Positions 35,868 to 45,122 of a DNA stretch of 64,000 nt are shown piece after piece. Under the pieces are notes generated by a model that was not told where the DNA came from, did not search any database, and was given only the letters and a program-made list of their open reading frames with translations. Source of the stretch: Hydrogenispora ethanolica (GTDB lineage: Bacteria > Bacillota > UBA4882 > UBA8346); assembly GCF_004340685.1 (NCBI RefSeq), contig NZ_SLUN01000010.1, positions 62,001-126,000 of the forward strand, given 5' to 3'. Numbering within the stretch: position 1 is the first letter of the stretch; each line of letters opens with the position of its first letter. The translations under genes and the position numbers were made by a program.

Positions 35868-36971
35868 TCAAGATACCTTGCCCCGGCCGGCGATGGCGGC
35901 CTCGCCCACGATCCGGCCGTCCCTTCGCAAGTAAAGCTTATCGTGCAGATTGACCGTGGTGCAGACGTGGTTGGGGATGATCGCCAAAACATCGCCCACC
36001 CGGATTTCGCCGGCTCCGGGCAGAATGCTGACGATCCCGTGTTCTTCCGACAGGCGTTCCAGGATCAGCTGGTCATCGCCGACCGTCCGGCCGTAACCTT
36101 TTAGATAATAGGGGAATACGCCTTGCGCGGCGTCGGTGGAAAACGTTTTGTTGCCGCCGTCGACTACCGCATAATCGGCGGCCCGGCTCACCACCGTGGT
36201 CAGCACGCTGAGCGCGCAATCCTCTGGGGAACAGACGCCGAGATTGGCCAGCATCGTATCATTGAACACATACGTGCCCGGCCGGATTTCGGTAACCCCG
36301 GGCACTTGGGCCGCATACGCCGCGGTCGGCGTCGAGCCGACGCTGACATCACGAATGGCGATCCCCGCCTGGCGCAGCTTTTCGGCCAGGTCTACCAGCA
36401 AGCGGCCTTCCTCCAGGCCGGCCTTTTCCCGGTCCAGAGTCGCCTTTCCCTCATAGATCAGGCCCTTGAAAGTGAAGATCCCCGTCAGCCGGATCCCTGA
36501 GAACCCGGCGAGCGTTTTGGCGAATTCCAAGGCTTGCTCATATCCCACCCCGGTCCGATGCATCCCCGTATCCACTTCCAGCCGGACCTCGATGGTCTGA
36601 CCGTCGGCCAGCGCCGCTTCGGAGAGCGCCGTAGCCCCGGCGATGCTGTCGACGCCGACAATCAGGCGGATCCGCCGGTTGAGGGCCAAGACCCGCGCGA
36701 TCTTGCCCGTCCCGATCACCGGGTAGGCAATGAAGATATCCGACAGACCCTGCTCCGCCATGACCTCGGCCTCGCCCACCTTGGCCACGGTGATGCCGTC
36801 GGCCCCCGCCGCCACTTGCAACCGGGCGATGGCCGGAATCTTATGGGTCTTGGTATGCGGCCGGAGCTTGCAGCCGTTCTTCGCGGCGACTTCGGCCATT
36901 CTGGCGATATTGCGTTTCATGATCGCTTCATCAACGACCAGACACGGCGTTTCCAGGTTCAACCCATTCAC
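35868..36971 (-). CDS. D-threonine aldolase / D-serine dehydratase-like PLP enzyme
   Basis: A 367-residue fold-type III PLP enzyme of the DSD1/D-threonine aldolase family. The PLP lysine lies in KLRPHTKTHK (residues 35-44). The alanine-racemase-like barrel continues with TGMHRTGVGYE and VSVGSTPTA. The C-terminal metal site is PNHVCTTVNLHD, as in D-threonine aldolase and DSD1. Such enzymes split D-beta-hydroxy amino acids to glycine and an aldehyde, or dehydrate D-serine. It sits between RidA and the D-aminoacylase; dehydration of D-serine or D-threonine gives an enamine that RidA would clear. Confidence 0.88.
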   Translation of the reverse strand: MNGLNLETPCLVVDEAIMKRNIARMAEVAAKNGCKLRPHTKTHKIPAIARLQVAAGADGITVAKVGEAEVMAEQGLSDIFIAYPVIGTGKIARVLALNRRIRLIVGVDSIAGATALSEAALADGQTIEVRLEVDTGMHRTGVGYEQALEFAKTLAGFSGIRLTGIFTFKGLIYEGKATLDREKAGLEEGRLLVDLAEKLRQAGIAIRDVSVGSTPTAAYAAQVPGVTEIRPGTYVFNDTMLANLGVCSPEDCALSVLTTVVSRAADYAVVDGGNKTFSTDAAQGVFPYYLKGYGRTVGDDQLILERLSEEHGIVSILPGAGEIRVGDVLAIIPNHVCTTVNLHDKLYLRRDGRIVGEAAIAGRGKVS

Positions 36972-36989
36972 CTTCTTTACTTGATCGAC

Positions 36990-37451
36990 TCAATCTTTCA
37001 GCTCAAAGACTCCTTCAATCTCGACCGTGATGTTGCCCGGCAGTTCATTGACGCCAATGGCCGAACGGGCATGCCGTCCCGCTTCGCCGAAGAGATCGAC
37101 CAGCAGCTGCGAGGCGGCGTTCATGACCTTTGGCTGGTCCCCGAACCCCGGCGCGCTGGCCACAAAGCCGAGGATCTTCACCACATTTTTGATGCGGTTG
37201 AGGTCCCCGGTATATTGGTGCAAGATGCTCAGCATGTTCAAGGCCGCGATTCGCGCGCCGTTTTGCGCCGTTTCAATGGAAACATCCGCTCCCGCCTTCC
37301 CGGCGACGACCGGGACGCCGTTTTGAGTCGACCCCTGTCCGGCGGTGAATAACAGGTTTCCGACCTGTTTCACCGGAACGTAGACCCCGCCGAGCGGCGG
37401 CGGGGCCGGTAGTTCCAGCTGGAGTTTTTTGAGATTTTCATAGACACACAT
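36990..37451 (-). CDS. RidA (YjgF/YER057c/UK114) family protein, long variant
   Basis: A 153-residue trimeric-type enamine/imine deaminase homologue. The family arginine is in GRHARSAIGVNELPGN and the C-terminal strand is ITVEIEGVFEL. It belongs to the longer subgroup with an N-terminal extension (LGGVYVPVKQVGNLLFTAGQ). RidA hydrolyses 2-aminoacrylate and similar imines from PLP enzymes. Its place directly before the DSD1-like gene (18-base gap) fits that job. The ribosome site GGAG is 11 bases before the ATG, slightly distant. Confidence 0.88.
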   Translation of the reverse strand: MCVYENLKKLQLELPAPPPLGGVYVPVKQVGNLLFTAGQGSTQNGVPVVAGKAGADVSIETAQNGARIAALNMLSILHQYTGDLNRIKNVVKILGFVASAPGFGDQPKVMNAASQLLVDLFGEAGRHARSAIGVNELPGNITVEIEGVFELKD

Positions 37452-37516
37452 GGACGATCACGCTCCATCACAAAATAACGGTTTTCTGATTATTATCGGT
37501 TCCCCGGGGAATTGTT

Positions 37517-38356
37517 TCAACCCTTGACTGCCCCCATGGTCATCCCCTGGATAATCTTCTTGGAGAAGGCCAGGTAGACGACGATCACCGGCAGAATGGC
37601 AATTACCATGGCCGCCATCAATTCCGTATAAACGCTGGACATCGGTCCGATGAAGTTGGAGAGGCCGATGGGAATGGTCTTGTACATATCGCTGCTGATC
37701 AGGACCAGCGCAAAGGGGAACTCGTTCCACCACTGGAGAAAGCTCAAGATGATCACCGTGGCCACGATCGGCCGGCAGATCGGGAAGATGATCTGAAAAA
37801 GCATCCGGGTGTACGGAACGCCGTCAATGGTGGCCGCCTCCTCCATCTCGAAGGGGATGGTCTTGATGAAACTCTCAAAAAGGAAGACCGCCATCGGCAA
37901 CCCCAGCGAGATGTAAGGAAAGAGCAACGTCACTCTGGTATTCAAGAGCCCCAGGTGCTTGAACTGGATGAAGAGGGGGATCAATAGGCTGTGGGCCGGG
38001 ATGAGCATCCCCGACAGAAACATAATGTACAACAGATTCCTGCCCTTGAATTGGAACCGCGACAGGAAGTACCCGGTCACGAAACTGATCAAAATGATCA
38101 GCGCTACCGTTACGCTGGTGGTAAAGACGCTGTTAAAAAAGTACTTGTCGATATGCCCGTTGCGCAACGCCGCCGCATAATTCGAAAAGTCCAAGTGGGA
38201 CGGGAGGGCCACGATGCTCAAGTTGAACTCCTGATTGGTCTTGAACGACGAGTAGATGACCCAAATAATCGGAAAGATGCATGAAAGCGACATCAGCATG
38301 ACGATCAGATTGATAACGATCGCCGCGGTCCGTTCCAGAATCTTCTGTTTGTTCAT
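37517..38356 (-). CDS. Sugar ABC transporter permease, MalG type (second locus)
   Basis: A 279-residue inner-membrane protein with six predicted transmembrane segments. The EAA loop is EEAATIDGVPYTRMLFQIIFP, matching the site that binds the ATPase. Its ATG overlaps the stop of the partner permease (ATGA). It pairs with that permease and the binding protein encoded upstream. No ATPase gene is in the operon, so a shared ATPase is likely. Confidence 0.93.
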   Translation of the reverse strand: MNKQKILERTAAIVINLIVMLMSLSCIFPIIWVIYSSFKTNQEFNLSIVALPSHLDFSNYAAALRNGHIDKYFFNSVFTTSVTVALIILISFVTGYFLSRFQFKGRNLLYIMFLSGMLIPAHSLLIPLFIQFKHLGLLNTRVTLLFPYISLGLPMAVFLFESFIKTIPFEMEEAATIDGVPYTRMLFQIIFPICRPIVATVIILSFLQWWNEFPFALVLISSDMYKTIPIGLSNFIGPMSSVYTELMAAMVIAILPVIVVYLAFSKKIIQGMTMGAVKG

Positions 38357-39237
38357 GCCTGCTTCCTTTCCCCCAGCTTCCGGCTGATGAAGATGATGGT
38401 CAGGCTCAAAATCAAGATGCCGACCGAAATGGTACTGCCATAGCCCAGTTTGAATTGCTGGAATGAGGTTTTATAAGCGTATTGGGCCATCACCATGGAG
38501 CTGTTCCCCGGCCCGCCGCCCGTCATCACATAGATATGGTCGAATACTTTCATATTTCCGGAGATACAGAGCATGACCGCGACTTTAATCGTATCCGAAA
38601 TCAACGGCGCGATGATATAACGCAACCGGTTGAAGCCGGTGCAACCGTCAATTTCGGAGACCTCCAGGACCGACTTGTCGATACTCTGCACCGCCGCCAT
38701 AAAAATGATCAGATATTCCCCGATATACTGCCAGATGAGCGGAGCGCTCACCGAAAACATTACAATTTTCGGGTCATCCAGCCACGGCTGGATCAAGGCC
38801 TGCAAATGCAGCGCCTTCAGGATCATATTTAAGATTCCCAAGTCCTTATTGTAGATCAAGGTCCAGATAAAGCCGACCACAATCGCCGAGAGGACGACCG
38901 GGATGAACATCACCGTGCGGTGAAACTCCTTCAACTTCAACAGTTTCGAAGTGAAAAGCCCGCACAGCAGCAGGGCGAAACCCAATTGCCCGATGATGCA
39001 TAAGACAATTACAATAATATTATTCTTAAAGGAATTCCAAAAGTCCGGATCCTTGGCCAGTTCCAGATAGTTCCCCAGCCCGACGAAGCGCATGGCGGCG
39101 CCGCCGTTCCAGCTGAAAAAACTGTACCGCATCGAAAGCAGCAGCGGCAGAATGACAAAACCGAGAAACAAGGCGACTCCGGGAAATAAGTAGAGGATCA
39201 GGACACTCCGTTTGACACGCAATGGATTATTGTTCAT
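38353..39237 (-). CDS. Sugar ABC transporter permease, MalF type (second locus)
   Basis: A 294-residue permease with six predicted membrane helices. The N-terminal cytoplasmic tail is followed by VLILYLFPGVALFLGF, and the EAA-type loop reads VSEIDGCTGFNRLRYIIAPLI. AAAAGGTGA is the ribosome site. A 38-base hairpin lies in the gap between it and the binding-protein gene and would protect the upstream message, giving excess binding protein. It is the second gene of the operon that starts at 40644. Confidence 0.93.
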   Translation of the reverse strand: MNNNPLRVKRSVLILYLFPGVALFLGFVILPLLLSMRYSFFSWNGGAAMRFVGLGNYLELAKDPDFWNSFKNNIIVIVLCIIGQLGFALLLCGLFTSKLLKLKEFHRTVMFIPVVLSAIVVGFIWTLIYNKDLGILNMILKALHLQALIQPWLDDPKIVMFSVSAPLIWQYIGEYLIIFMAAVQSIDKSVLEVSEIDGCTGFNRLRYIIAPLISDTIKVAVMLCISGNMKVFDHIYVMTGGGPGNSSMVMAQYAYKTSFQQFKLGYGSTISVGILILSLTIIFISRKLGERKQA

Positions 39238-39255
39238 GATTCACCTTTTCATATC

Positions 39256-39293
39256 GGTATCCGATCCCAAAGCGGACTTTGGGACCGGATACC
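39256..39293 (-). repeat. Strong intercistronic hairpin after the binding-protein gene
   Basis: GGTATCCGATCCCAAAG and its complement (one G-T) form a 17-bp stem around a 4-base loop. It has no T-tract. Stems of this kind between a binding-protein gene and its permease genes usually stabilise the upstream mRNA against 3' exonucleases. Confidence 0.75.
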
Positions 39294-39342
39294 GGTAATC
39301 GCCGGTTGCAACGCGGAGGCGCAGGATGCAACGGGCCGGCCT

Positions 39343-40644
39343 TTATAGCGCTTCTTTTTCGTGCTCGGCCTGGATCCGTTTGGCCAGTTCTTTCGGGGTA
39401 ATCCCGCCGATTAACATCTGCTGCAGGCCGCTGTTGATGACATCGATCAACGACGAACTCAGCTGAATATCGTACACCGGCACATACGAGCCTTTATCCA
39501 CCAGCTCATTATACTGTTTGGCAATGGGTGTAACCTTGCTGGCATCATATTTGCCGGGTTTGACGGCGGGGAATTTATTAAATTCAGTCATCGCCGCGCC
39601 GAATTCCGGACCGGACAATTCCTTCAACACTTTGATGGCTGCCGCCCGTTTGGCCCCTTTCAAGTTGTTCATGACAAAAAACACGCTGGCGCCGCCGGAC
39701 ATGGCGGTCGGTTTGCCCTTGCCGCCTTCCACCGCGGGAATCAGAGCCAACTGGGTCGCTGCCAGGACATCTTTGGGGCAGTCTTTCTGCAAATCGCCGA
39801 TAGCCCAGGCGCCTTCGATGAACATGGCCGCTCGCTTATTGTAATAAATCGTCCGTTGTTGCATGTTGTCCAGACTGTTCATGTCGGAGTTGAACGCGCC
39901 CATATTGGCCAGATCCGCCAATGCCTGCAACGACTTTACAAACTCCGGATCAGTGAATTTAGCGCCTTTTCTGTTCTTGGCCTTGAAGAACCAGTCGGTT
40001 CCGGTATAGCGGTCGGCGAGAGTGCTCAAGATGCAGGACTGAGCGACCCATTGTTCCTTGTTGCCGAGAGCGAGGGGCACATAGCCCTTGGCTTTAATCT
40101 TGGAGACAGCCGTCTTCAGCTCGGACCAACTCTTCGGGAATTGAGCGATGCCGCATTCTTTGAAGATTTCCTGGTTATAGAAGATCAGCGAGGTGCTCTT
40201 CGAGGTACAGGGAATGCCGTAAATCTTGCCGTTTTTGGTGATCTTGGTGAATACGCCGGGGAGAAATTGGCTCTTCCATTTGGGATCGGCGTTGATATCC
40301 TTGTTGATGGCGCCGATGAGCTTGTTGCTGATTAACATGTCCAGCAGATCGCCCTTGGCGACATAGAGTTCGGGAAGTTCATTCCCGGCCGCCAGGGTCT
40401 TCACTTTGGTATAAAGGGATTGGCTGGTCAGTGAGTCTTCAACGATTGTGATGTTGGGATTCTGCTTGCGCACCCGGTCCAGGGCCTGACGGAACGCAAC
40501 GGCCGCGCCGCCCTCGACCGCTTCCACCTGATCATGGAGAAAATTCAAGGTTACTTTGGGCGCCGCTTTCTGGCCAAAACCCGGACTGCTGAAGATCCCG
40601 ACCATCAGCAGCAGCGCCATGACCAACGAGCTTACTTTTTTCAT
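39343..40644 (-). CDS. Sugar ABC transporter substrate-binding protein (second locus)
   Basis: A 433-residue extracellular binding protein of family 1, with a signal peptide (MKKVSSLVMALLLMVGIFSS) and no lipobox. The core shows NELPELYVAKGDLLDML, IYGIPCTSKSTSLIFYNQEIF and AMFIEGAWAIGDLQKD, as in oligosaccharide-binding proteins. The start at 40644 has AGGAGG 9 bases upstream; the open frame continues 13 codons further without a site. A good sigma-A promoter lies 40 bases upstream. It heads the operon that runs through the permeases and D-amino-acid genes to the glycosidases. The ligand is presumably an amino-sugar-containing oligosaccharide. Confidence 0.93.
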   Translation of the reverse strand: MKKVSSLVMALLLMVGIFSSPGFGQKAAPKVTLNFLHDQVEAVEGGAAVAFRQALDRVRKQNPNITIVEDSLTSQSLYTKVKTLAAGNELPELYVAKGDLLDMLISNKLIGAINKDINADPKWKSQFLPGVFTKITKNGKIYGIPCTSKSTSLIFYNQEIFKECGIAQFPKSWSELKTAVSKIKAKGYVPLALGNKEQWVAQSCILSTLADRYTGTDWFFKAKNRKGAKFTDPEFVKSLQALADLANMGAFNSDMNSLDNMQQRTIYYNKRAAMFIEGAWAIGDLQKDCPKDVLAATQLALIPAVEGGKGKPTAMSGGASVFFVMNNLKGAKRAAAIKVLKELSGPEFGAAMTEFNKFPAVKPGKYDASKVTPIAKQYNELVDKGSYVPVYDIQLSSSLIDVINSGLQQMLIGGITPKELAKRIQAEHEKEAL

Positions 40645-40681
40645 ACCACCATACCTCCTATTTCTTTTTTGAAACATTCTC

Positions 40682-40710
40682 ATTATAAAGCAGCGCCGGT
40701 TGGCTCAAAA
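40682..40710 (-). promoter_or_regulatory. Sigma-A promoter of the second glycan operon
   Basis: On the minus strand, TTTTGA (40705-40710) and TATAAT (40682-40687) are separated by 17 bases, about 40 bases before the binding-protein start. The consensus -10 box and exact spacing make it convincing. The region between here and the divergent kinase promoter should hold the YesN-type binding site. Confidence 0.75.
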
Positions 40711-40855
40711 TCCTAAAAAACTATGAAAATATCCCAAAAATTCATACAGGATGATCGGCTTCATCCCGTTCGTCCGGTTTCCGATGATCCTTGGCCGGTC
40801 AATATCCGAATTTTTATTAACTTATCGTCAAATTTGGATAAAGTTCCCGTTAGGC

Positions 40856-40884
40856 TTGTAAGTTTTACCGCTGCTTATTATGAT
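40856..40884 (+). promoter_or_regulatory. Sigma-A promoter of the second YesM/YesN operon
   Basis: TTGTAA (40856-40861) and TATGAT (40879-40884) are separated by 17 bases and lie about 100 bases before the TTG start of the kinase. They define a divergent promoter pair with 40682-40710. Confidence 0.7.
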
Positions 40885-40983
40885 ACAATCATCAGGGACA
40901 GCCATCTTTATGATATCGGTGGGAAAACACCCGTTCCCCGTCCGGCTATTATTGCCATACTGTCCCGTTCAGGAGCTGCTACA

Positions 40984-42747
40984 TTGAATACGCCACGCTT
41001 CTTCAGCATCCGTTACAAAATCGCCCTCTTCTTCCTGGGCGCGGTTTTCGTGCCGCTCGCGGTGATGTCGGCTTTTTATTTCATCCGCTCTTCCCAGATT
41101 ATCCAGGAGAAATTCAGTCTGTCCAATCTGATCAATATCAAGCAGACCGGCTATAACATTGACTTCGTGCTCAAGGACGCCCACCGCCTCTCGCTGGATC
41201 TGATCAAAGATCCCACGGTGTATAATTTCTTGAAGAACGCCGCCCAACCTTCCTTCACGCTGAGCAGCCAATCCCGGATCGCCTTGGAAGGCTGGCTGTA
41301 CTACCTGGGCCAGGCCAACGCCTATATCGATTCCATCTACATCAAAAGCAGCCGCGGCGTCGTCCTGGATACCAAAGGTACCGGCCATCAGCTCCCCGCC
41401 GCCTTCGTCGCCGCGGTCCGCCGGCTGAAAGGCGGATATACCTGGCGGGCCTACGAGCAAACCCATTTTGGCGGCGCCACAACGCCAGTCCTCGCGCTGA
41501 CCCGTTCGTTGAACGACATGAACAATATCACCAAAGAGCTCGGGATCCTGGAGATCAACATCAGCGAGAAGAAACTGGCCAATATCTACAAAAACAACCT
41601 GGTGAATTCGGCCGGCGAGTTCTTTCTGGTGGACGGGGAGAACCGGATCATCTCATCCCTGGACCGGAACCGGCTCTACCGGCCGATGGACGCCGGGATC
41701 TTCCGCAAGATCGTCGGCAGCAGCAAGAAATACGGCTATTTTATCAATACGCTGCGGCAGGGCAAAGTACTGGTCACCTACTACCGGCTGGATAAGACCC
41801 AATGGTTTTTAGTGAATTATGTGCCCCTGGCCGATCTTTTCAAAGAGATCCGCGCCATGCGTTTTCAGATCCTGCCGAGCATGATCCTGAGTTTTCTGGT
41901 TTTCTCGTTATTGACGGTCGTCTTCGTCGAAAAATTTCTCAGCCCGTTGAAGGATGTCCGGAAGGTCATGCACAAGCTGCAGAACGGCAACTTTGACGTC
42001 CGCCTGGAGCCGCGGGGCAATGATGAGATCGGACTGCTGGGCGCGAGCTTCAACCAGATGTCGGAGAAACTGCGCGATCTGATGAACCAGGTCTATCTGG
42101 TGCGGATCAAGCAGAAAGAGGCGGAGCTCAACGCGCTCCAAGCGCAGATCAACCCCCATTTTCTCTATAACACCCTGGACACCATCTACTGGATGAGCCG
42201 GATGGAGAAGGCGCCGGAGACGTCCCAATTGATCCAGGCCTTCTCCAAGCTGTTCCGGTTAAGCCTGAATCAGGGCAAGGAATTCACCACGGTCGAGAAT
42301 GAGCTGGCGCACCTCAACCACTATATTTTGATCCAGAAGAAACGCTACGAAGAGCTGATCCGCTTCTCGGTCGACGCGGCCGGGGAGACCCTCGGCTTGC
42401 CGGTGATCAAGCTGATTCTGCAGCCGTTGGTCGAAAACGCCATTTATCACGGGATCGAACCCAAGGGGGTTCCGGGCGAGATCCGGATCCGGATCTATCG
42501 CGACGCCGACCTGCTCATCTACGAAGTCAGCGACGACGGCGCCGGAACCGACGCCGCCAAAATCCAGGCGGTGCTGGAGACCCCCCTGGACCAAAAGAGC
42601 GGCTTCGGATTCGCGCTGAAGAACGTGAATGACCGGATCCGCCTGTATTACGGCGATGCTTACGGAATCGTCTTCCAATCCGCCCCCGGCCGCGGAACGA
42701 CCGTCACCGTCAAGCAACCCATTCGGAAAGGAGACGCGGAACCGTGA
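40984..42747 (+). CDS. YesM-type sensor histidine kinase (second locus)
   Basis: A 587-residue membrane kinase. It has a membrane segment (about 13-33), an extracellular Cache-like sensor, a second membrane segment (about 298-320), HAMP, the phosphotransfer histidine H392 in NPHFLYNTLDTIYW, and the ATPase domain (PLVENAIYHG, VSDDGAG, GFALKNVNDRIRLYYG). The start is a TTG at 40984 with AGGAG 8 bases upstream. The frame stays open another 87 codons, but that part includes the promoter and lacks family similarity. The stop overlaps the regulator start (GTGA). It probably senses the sugar handled by the divergent operon. Confidence 0.9.
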   Translation: MNTPRFFSIRYKIALFFLGAVFVPLAVMSAFYFIRSSQIIQEKFSLSNLINIKQTGYNIDFVLKDAHRLSLDLIKDPTVYNFLKNAAQPSFTLSSQSRIALEGWLYYLGQANAYIDSIYIKSSRGVVLDTKGTGHQLPAAFVAAVRRLKGGYTWRAYEQTHFGGATTPVLALTRSLNDMNNITKELGILEINISEKKLANIYKNNLVNSAGEFFLVDGENRIISSLDRNRLYRPMDAGIFRKIVGSSKKYGYFINTLRQGKVLVTYYRLDKTQWFLVNYVPLADLFKEIRAMRFQILPSMILSFLVFSLLTVVFVEKFLSPLKDVRKVMHKLQNGNFDVRLEPRGNDEIGLLGASFNQMSEKLRDLMNQVYLVRIKQKEAELNALQAQINPHFLYNTLDTIYWMSRMEKAPETSQLIQAFSKLFRLSLNQGKEFTTVENELAHLNHYILIQKKRYEELIRFSVDAAGETLGLPVIKLILQPLVENAIYHGIEPKGVPGEIRIRIYRDADLLIYEVSDDGAGTDAAKIQAVLETPLDQKSGFGFALKNVNDRIRLYYGDAYGIVFQSAPGRGTTVTVKQPIRKGDAEP

Positions 42748-44351
42748 TCAAACTGTTGATCGTCGACGACGAGACCGTCATCCGCAAAGGACTGCGGACC
42801 TCGATTGATTGGGATTTATACGGCATCCACGTGGTCGGGGAGGCCAAAAACGGCCAGGAGGCCCTGGAGAAAGCGCTCACCCTGCGGCCGGAGATCATCT
42901 TGACCGACATCCGGATGCCGATTATGGACGGCCTGACTTTCATCAGCGCGGTCCGGGCCAAGCTCCCCGCGGCCAAAATCATCGTGCTCAGCGGCTATGA
43001 CGAGTTCGAATACGCACAGCGGGCCTTGCGTCTCGGCGTCTCCGATTACTTGTTGAAGCCATTCGGCGCCGAGGAACTGCTCGAACTGATCCTGCGGCTC
43101 AAGGAAAAGCTCCTCGCCGAACAGAAACAACTGGAACAGGCCGTTCATACCCGCAGCATCATGGAGAAGAACCGCCTGACCACCCAGGCCGAACTGATCC
43201 AGGCGCTGCTCGACGCCGCCTACGACGACTATACCCCCATCTTCGAAAAAGCCCGCCTGGTGCAGTTAAATCTGGACGGTCCCTTCTACCAGGTGGTCGT
43301 CTTCAACATCGACGACCAGGAGCTGCTCACCGCCAATCTCCCGCACAAGGAGAAAGACTTCATCAAGAGCTCCGCCCTGAATATCGCCGGTGAAGTGCTG
43401 CAGCAGTACTGGGACGGCGCCTTTTGCCCCAGCGAGCCCGATTACTTTGTCGGCCTGGTGAATCTGACTGAGAATCCGGAGAGGCCGCTGGTGGAGGTCT
43501 GCCGGGAGATCCAAGCCACCGTCCGGAAGTATTTGAAGTTCACCATCAGCATCGGCATCGGCGCCCCCTATAACAGCGTCAAGCGGATCCCCGACTCCTA
43601 CCAGGAGGCCCTGCGCGCTCTGGGCCAAAAGGTTTATCAGGGCAAGAACTCGCTGATCCATATCCAAGATCTGCCCCCGGTCCCGGCGGCAATGCTGCCC
43701 ATTCATCCCGCCGCCGAGGAAATGGAGTTGCTCAAGGCTTTGAAAAGTCTCGACGAAGCCCGGATCGACTCCCTGCTCGAGGCCACCTTCGCCGCCTTCC
43801 GGCGGAAGCAGTCGGCCCTGGAAGAGGTGAAAAATTACTGCATCAAGCTGGCCTATCTTTCCATCTACACCTTGGAGGCCATGGGGGTCCAGGCCGAACA
43901 CCCGCTGGGAGCGGAGCCCAATCTGTACGTGGCGGTCAGGCATTATGAAACCATGGCCGATCTGGAAGGATGGCTGCGGTCGCTCCTGGGTAAACTGCTG
44001 CAGAACTTGAACAGCTATAAGGCGCAGAAATACAAGCAAGTCATCAGCCAGGCCATTGAATACCTTCAGCAGCACTATCAGGAGAGCGTCACCCTCAAGA
44101 CGCTCGCCGACGCCGTCTATGTCTCGCCCAACTATTTGAGCCGCATTTTCAAGGAGGAAACCGGCGAAAACTTCGTGGAATGGCTGAATAAGTTCAGAAT
44201 CGAACGGGCGAAGGAGCTTTTGCGGGACCGGCGGCTGAAAACCTACGAGATCGCCGAAAAAGTGGGCTACAGCGACTACAAGTATTTCTCCTACAATTTC
44301 AAGAAATACACCGGGCGGAGCACCCGGCAGTACCTGGAGGAGAACCGCTGA
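42744..44351 (+). CDS. YesN-type response regulator with AraC domain (second locus)
   Basis: A 535-residue regulator starting at a GTG that overlaps the kinase stop. The receiver domain (1-120) has D55 in LTDIRMPIMDG. A long middle region (about 140-420) resembles the helical domain of YesN proteins. The C-terminal AraC unit (about 430-533) contains LADAVYVSPNYLSRIFKEETGENF and IAEKVGYSDYKYFSYNFKKYTG. It is expected to activate the divergent transporter and glycosidase operon. It is 119 residues longer than its paralogue at 21522-22772. Confidence 0.92.
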   Translation: MIKLLIVDDETVIRKGLRTSIDWDLYGIHVVGEAKNGQEALEKALTLRPEIILTDIRMPIMDGLTFISAVRAKLPAAKIIVLSGYDEFEYAQRALRLGVSDYLLKPFGAEELLELILRLKEKLLAEQKQLEQAVHTRSIMEKNRLTTQAELIQALLDAAYDDYTPIFEKARLVQLNLDGPFYQVVVFNIDDQELLTANLPHKEKDFIKSSALNIAGEVLQQYWDGAFCPSEPDYFVGLVNLTENPERPLVEVCREIQATVRKYLKFTISIGIGAPYNSVKRIPDSYQEALRALGQKVYQGKNSLIHIQDLPPVPAAMLPIHPAAEEMELLKALKSLDEARIDSLLEATFAAFRRKQSALEEVKNYCIKLAYLSIYTLEAMGVQAEHPLGAEPNLYVAVRHYETMADLEGWLRSLLGKLLQNLNSYKAQKYKQVISQAIEYLQQHYQESVTLKTLADAVYVSPNYLSRIFKEETGENFVEWLNKFRIERAKELLRDRRLKTYEIAEKVGYSDYKYFSYNFKKYTGRSTRQYLEENR

Positions 44352-44690
44352 TTCGCCGGCCGGTCCGGCGGCGCTTCCGGCATCCTCCTCCCGCCTCCCG
44401 GCCATTCCTGCCGGAGGCTGCGGCGGGTTTGCTCCCGGTTCCGGCATGCCTGCCGCAGCGGAAAGAAGTTCTTCCAAAACGCGGGCCGGTTCCTCCCAGT
44501 CCCCGGCGGGTCCTGCCAAAGGCCGGGGCAGTGCCTCTCTTTCCTTTTCTCTCCGAACCACTCTATATTGTGGCCACAGGGCTTGTTAAGATAATCATGC
44601 AATGCTCGGGAGTATGATTTTTGCTCCGGGTAAGAAAATAATGCCGTCGGAACGAACGGAGGGATTGGCATTTTTAAGGGAGACCGGTTC
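44352..44690. other. G+C-rich intergenic region with a stem-loop
   Basis: A 339-base gap. GCTGCGGC (44417-44424) and GCCGCAGC (44452-44459) form an 8-bp stem about 65 bases after the regulator stop, without a T-tract; it may be its transcription end. Many short CCGG-type repeats are present. A+T-rich sequence near 44570-44640 probably contains the promoter of the membrane-protein gene, but no clean -35/-10 pair stands out. Confidence 0.45.
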
Positions 44691-45122
44691 ATGTTGGGGA
44701 TGACCGTCGGCCTGGCCGCGGACGGGGTGAAGTTGCTCTTCAACTACCTGGCTTTTCAGTTGGGCTTTACCAAGGTGCTCTTTTGGCAGATCGTGGCGGC
44801 CCGTTTTCTGGATCCGGAGGAGCTATTCCAGCCCCTGGCTTACCTGGTGGGCGGGGTGGCCGACCTGACTATAGCCGCCCTGCTGGGCACCGTCTTTGTC
44901 TATCTGTTGGATGGGATTCGCCGGGAGTACCGCTGGGTGAAAGGAGCCGGATTCGGTTTGGTGGTCTGGGTGATTTTGTTGGGCACGCTGCTCAACCAGA
45001 CCGCGCCCAAAGGTTTGCCGATCAGCGGGGCCACCATGGTGGTCACCTTCCTGGCCCATCTGCTGTTCGGACTGGCGCTGGCCGGCTTCGACCGGGCGTG
45101 GGTCCGGAACCGGGCCGGTTAA
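44691..45122 (+). CDS. Small integral membrane protein of unknown function
   Basis: A 143-residue protein with four predicted transmembrane segments (about 8-30, 48-72, 85-105 and 112-132) and short basic loops ([20 protein letters not shown]). GGGAG lies before the ATG. It resembles the loosely defined group of small YqhR-like or DUF-type four-helix membrane proteins of Bacillota, but no family is claimed. Its last four bases overlap the stop codon of a convergent kinase fragment in the palindrome GGTTAACC. Its 3' end has been copied three times together with the end of phoR. Confidence 0.7.
   Translation: MLGMTVGLAADGVKLLFNYLAFQLGFTKVLFWQIVAARFLDPEELFQPLAYLVGGVADLTIAALLGTVFVYLLDGIRREYRWVKGAGFGLVVWVILLGTLLNQTAPKGLPISGATMVVTFLAHLLFGLALAGFDRAWVRNRAG

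Noticed and set aside
39256-39293. Rho-independent terminator after the second binding-protein gene
   Set aside because: The stem is strong but no T-tract follows. An mRNA-stabilising intercistronic hairpin is the better reading.
40723-40983. N-terminal extension of the second YesM kinase
   Set aside because: The frame is open but contains the promoter TTGTAA-17-TATGAT. The TTG at 40984 with AGGAG upstream fits the family start.
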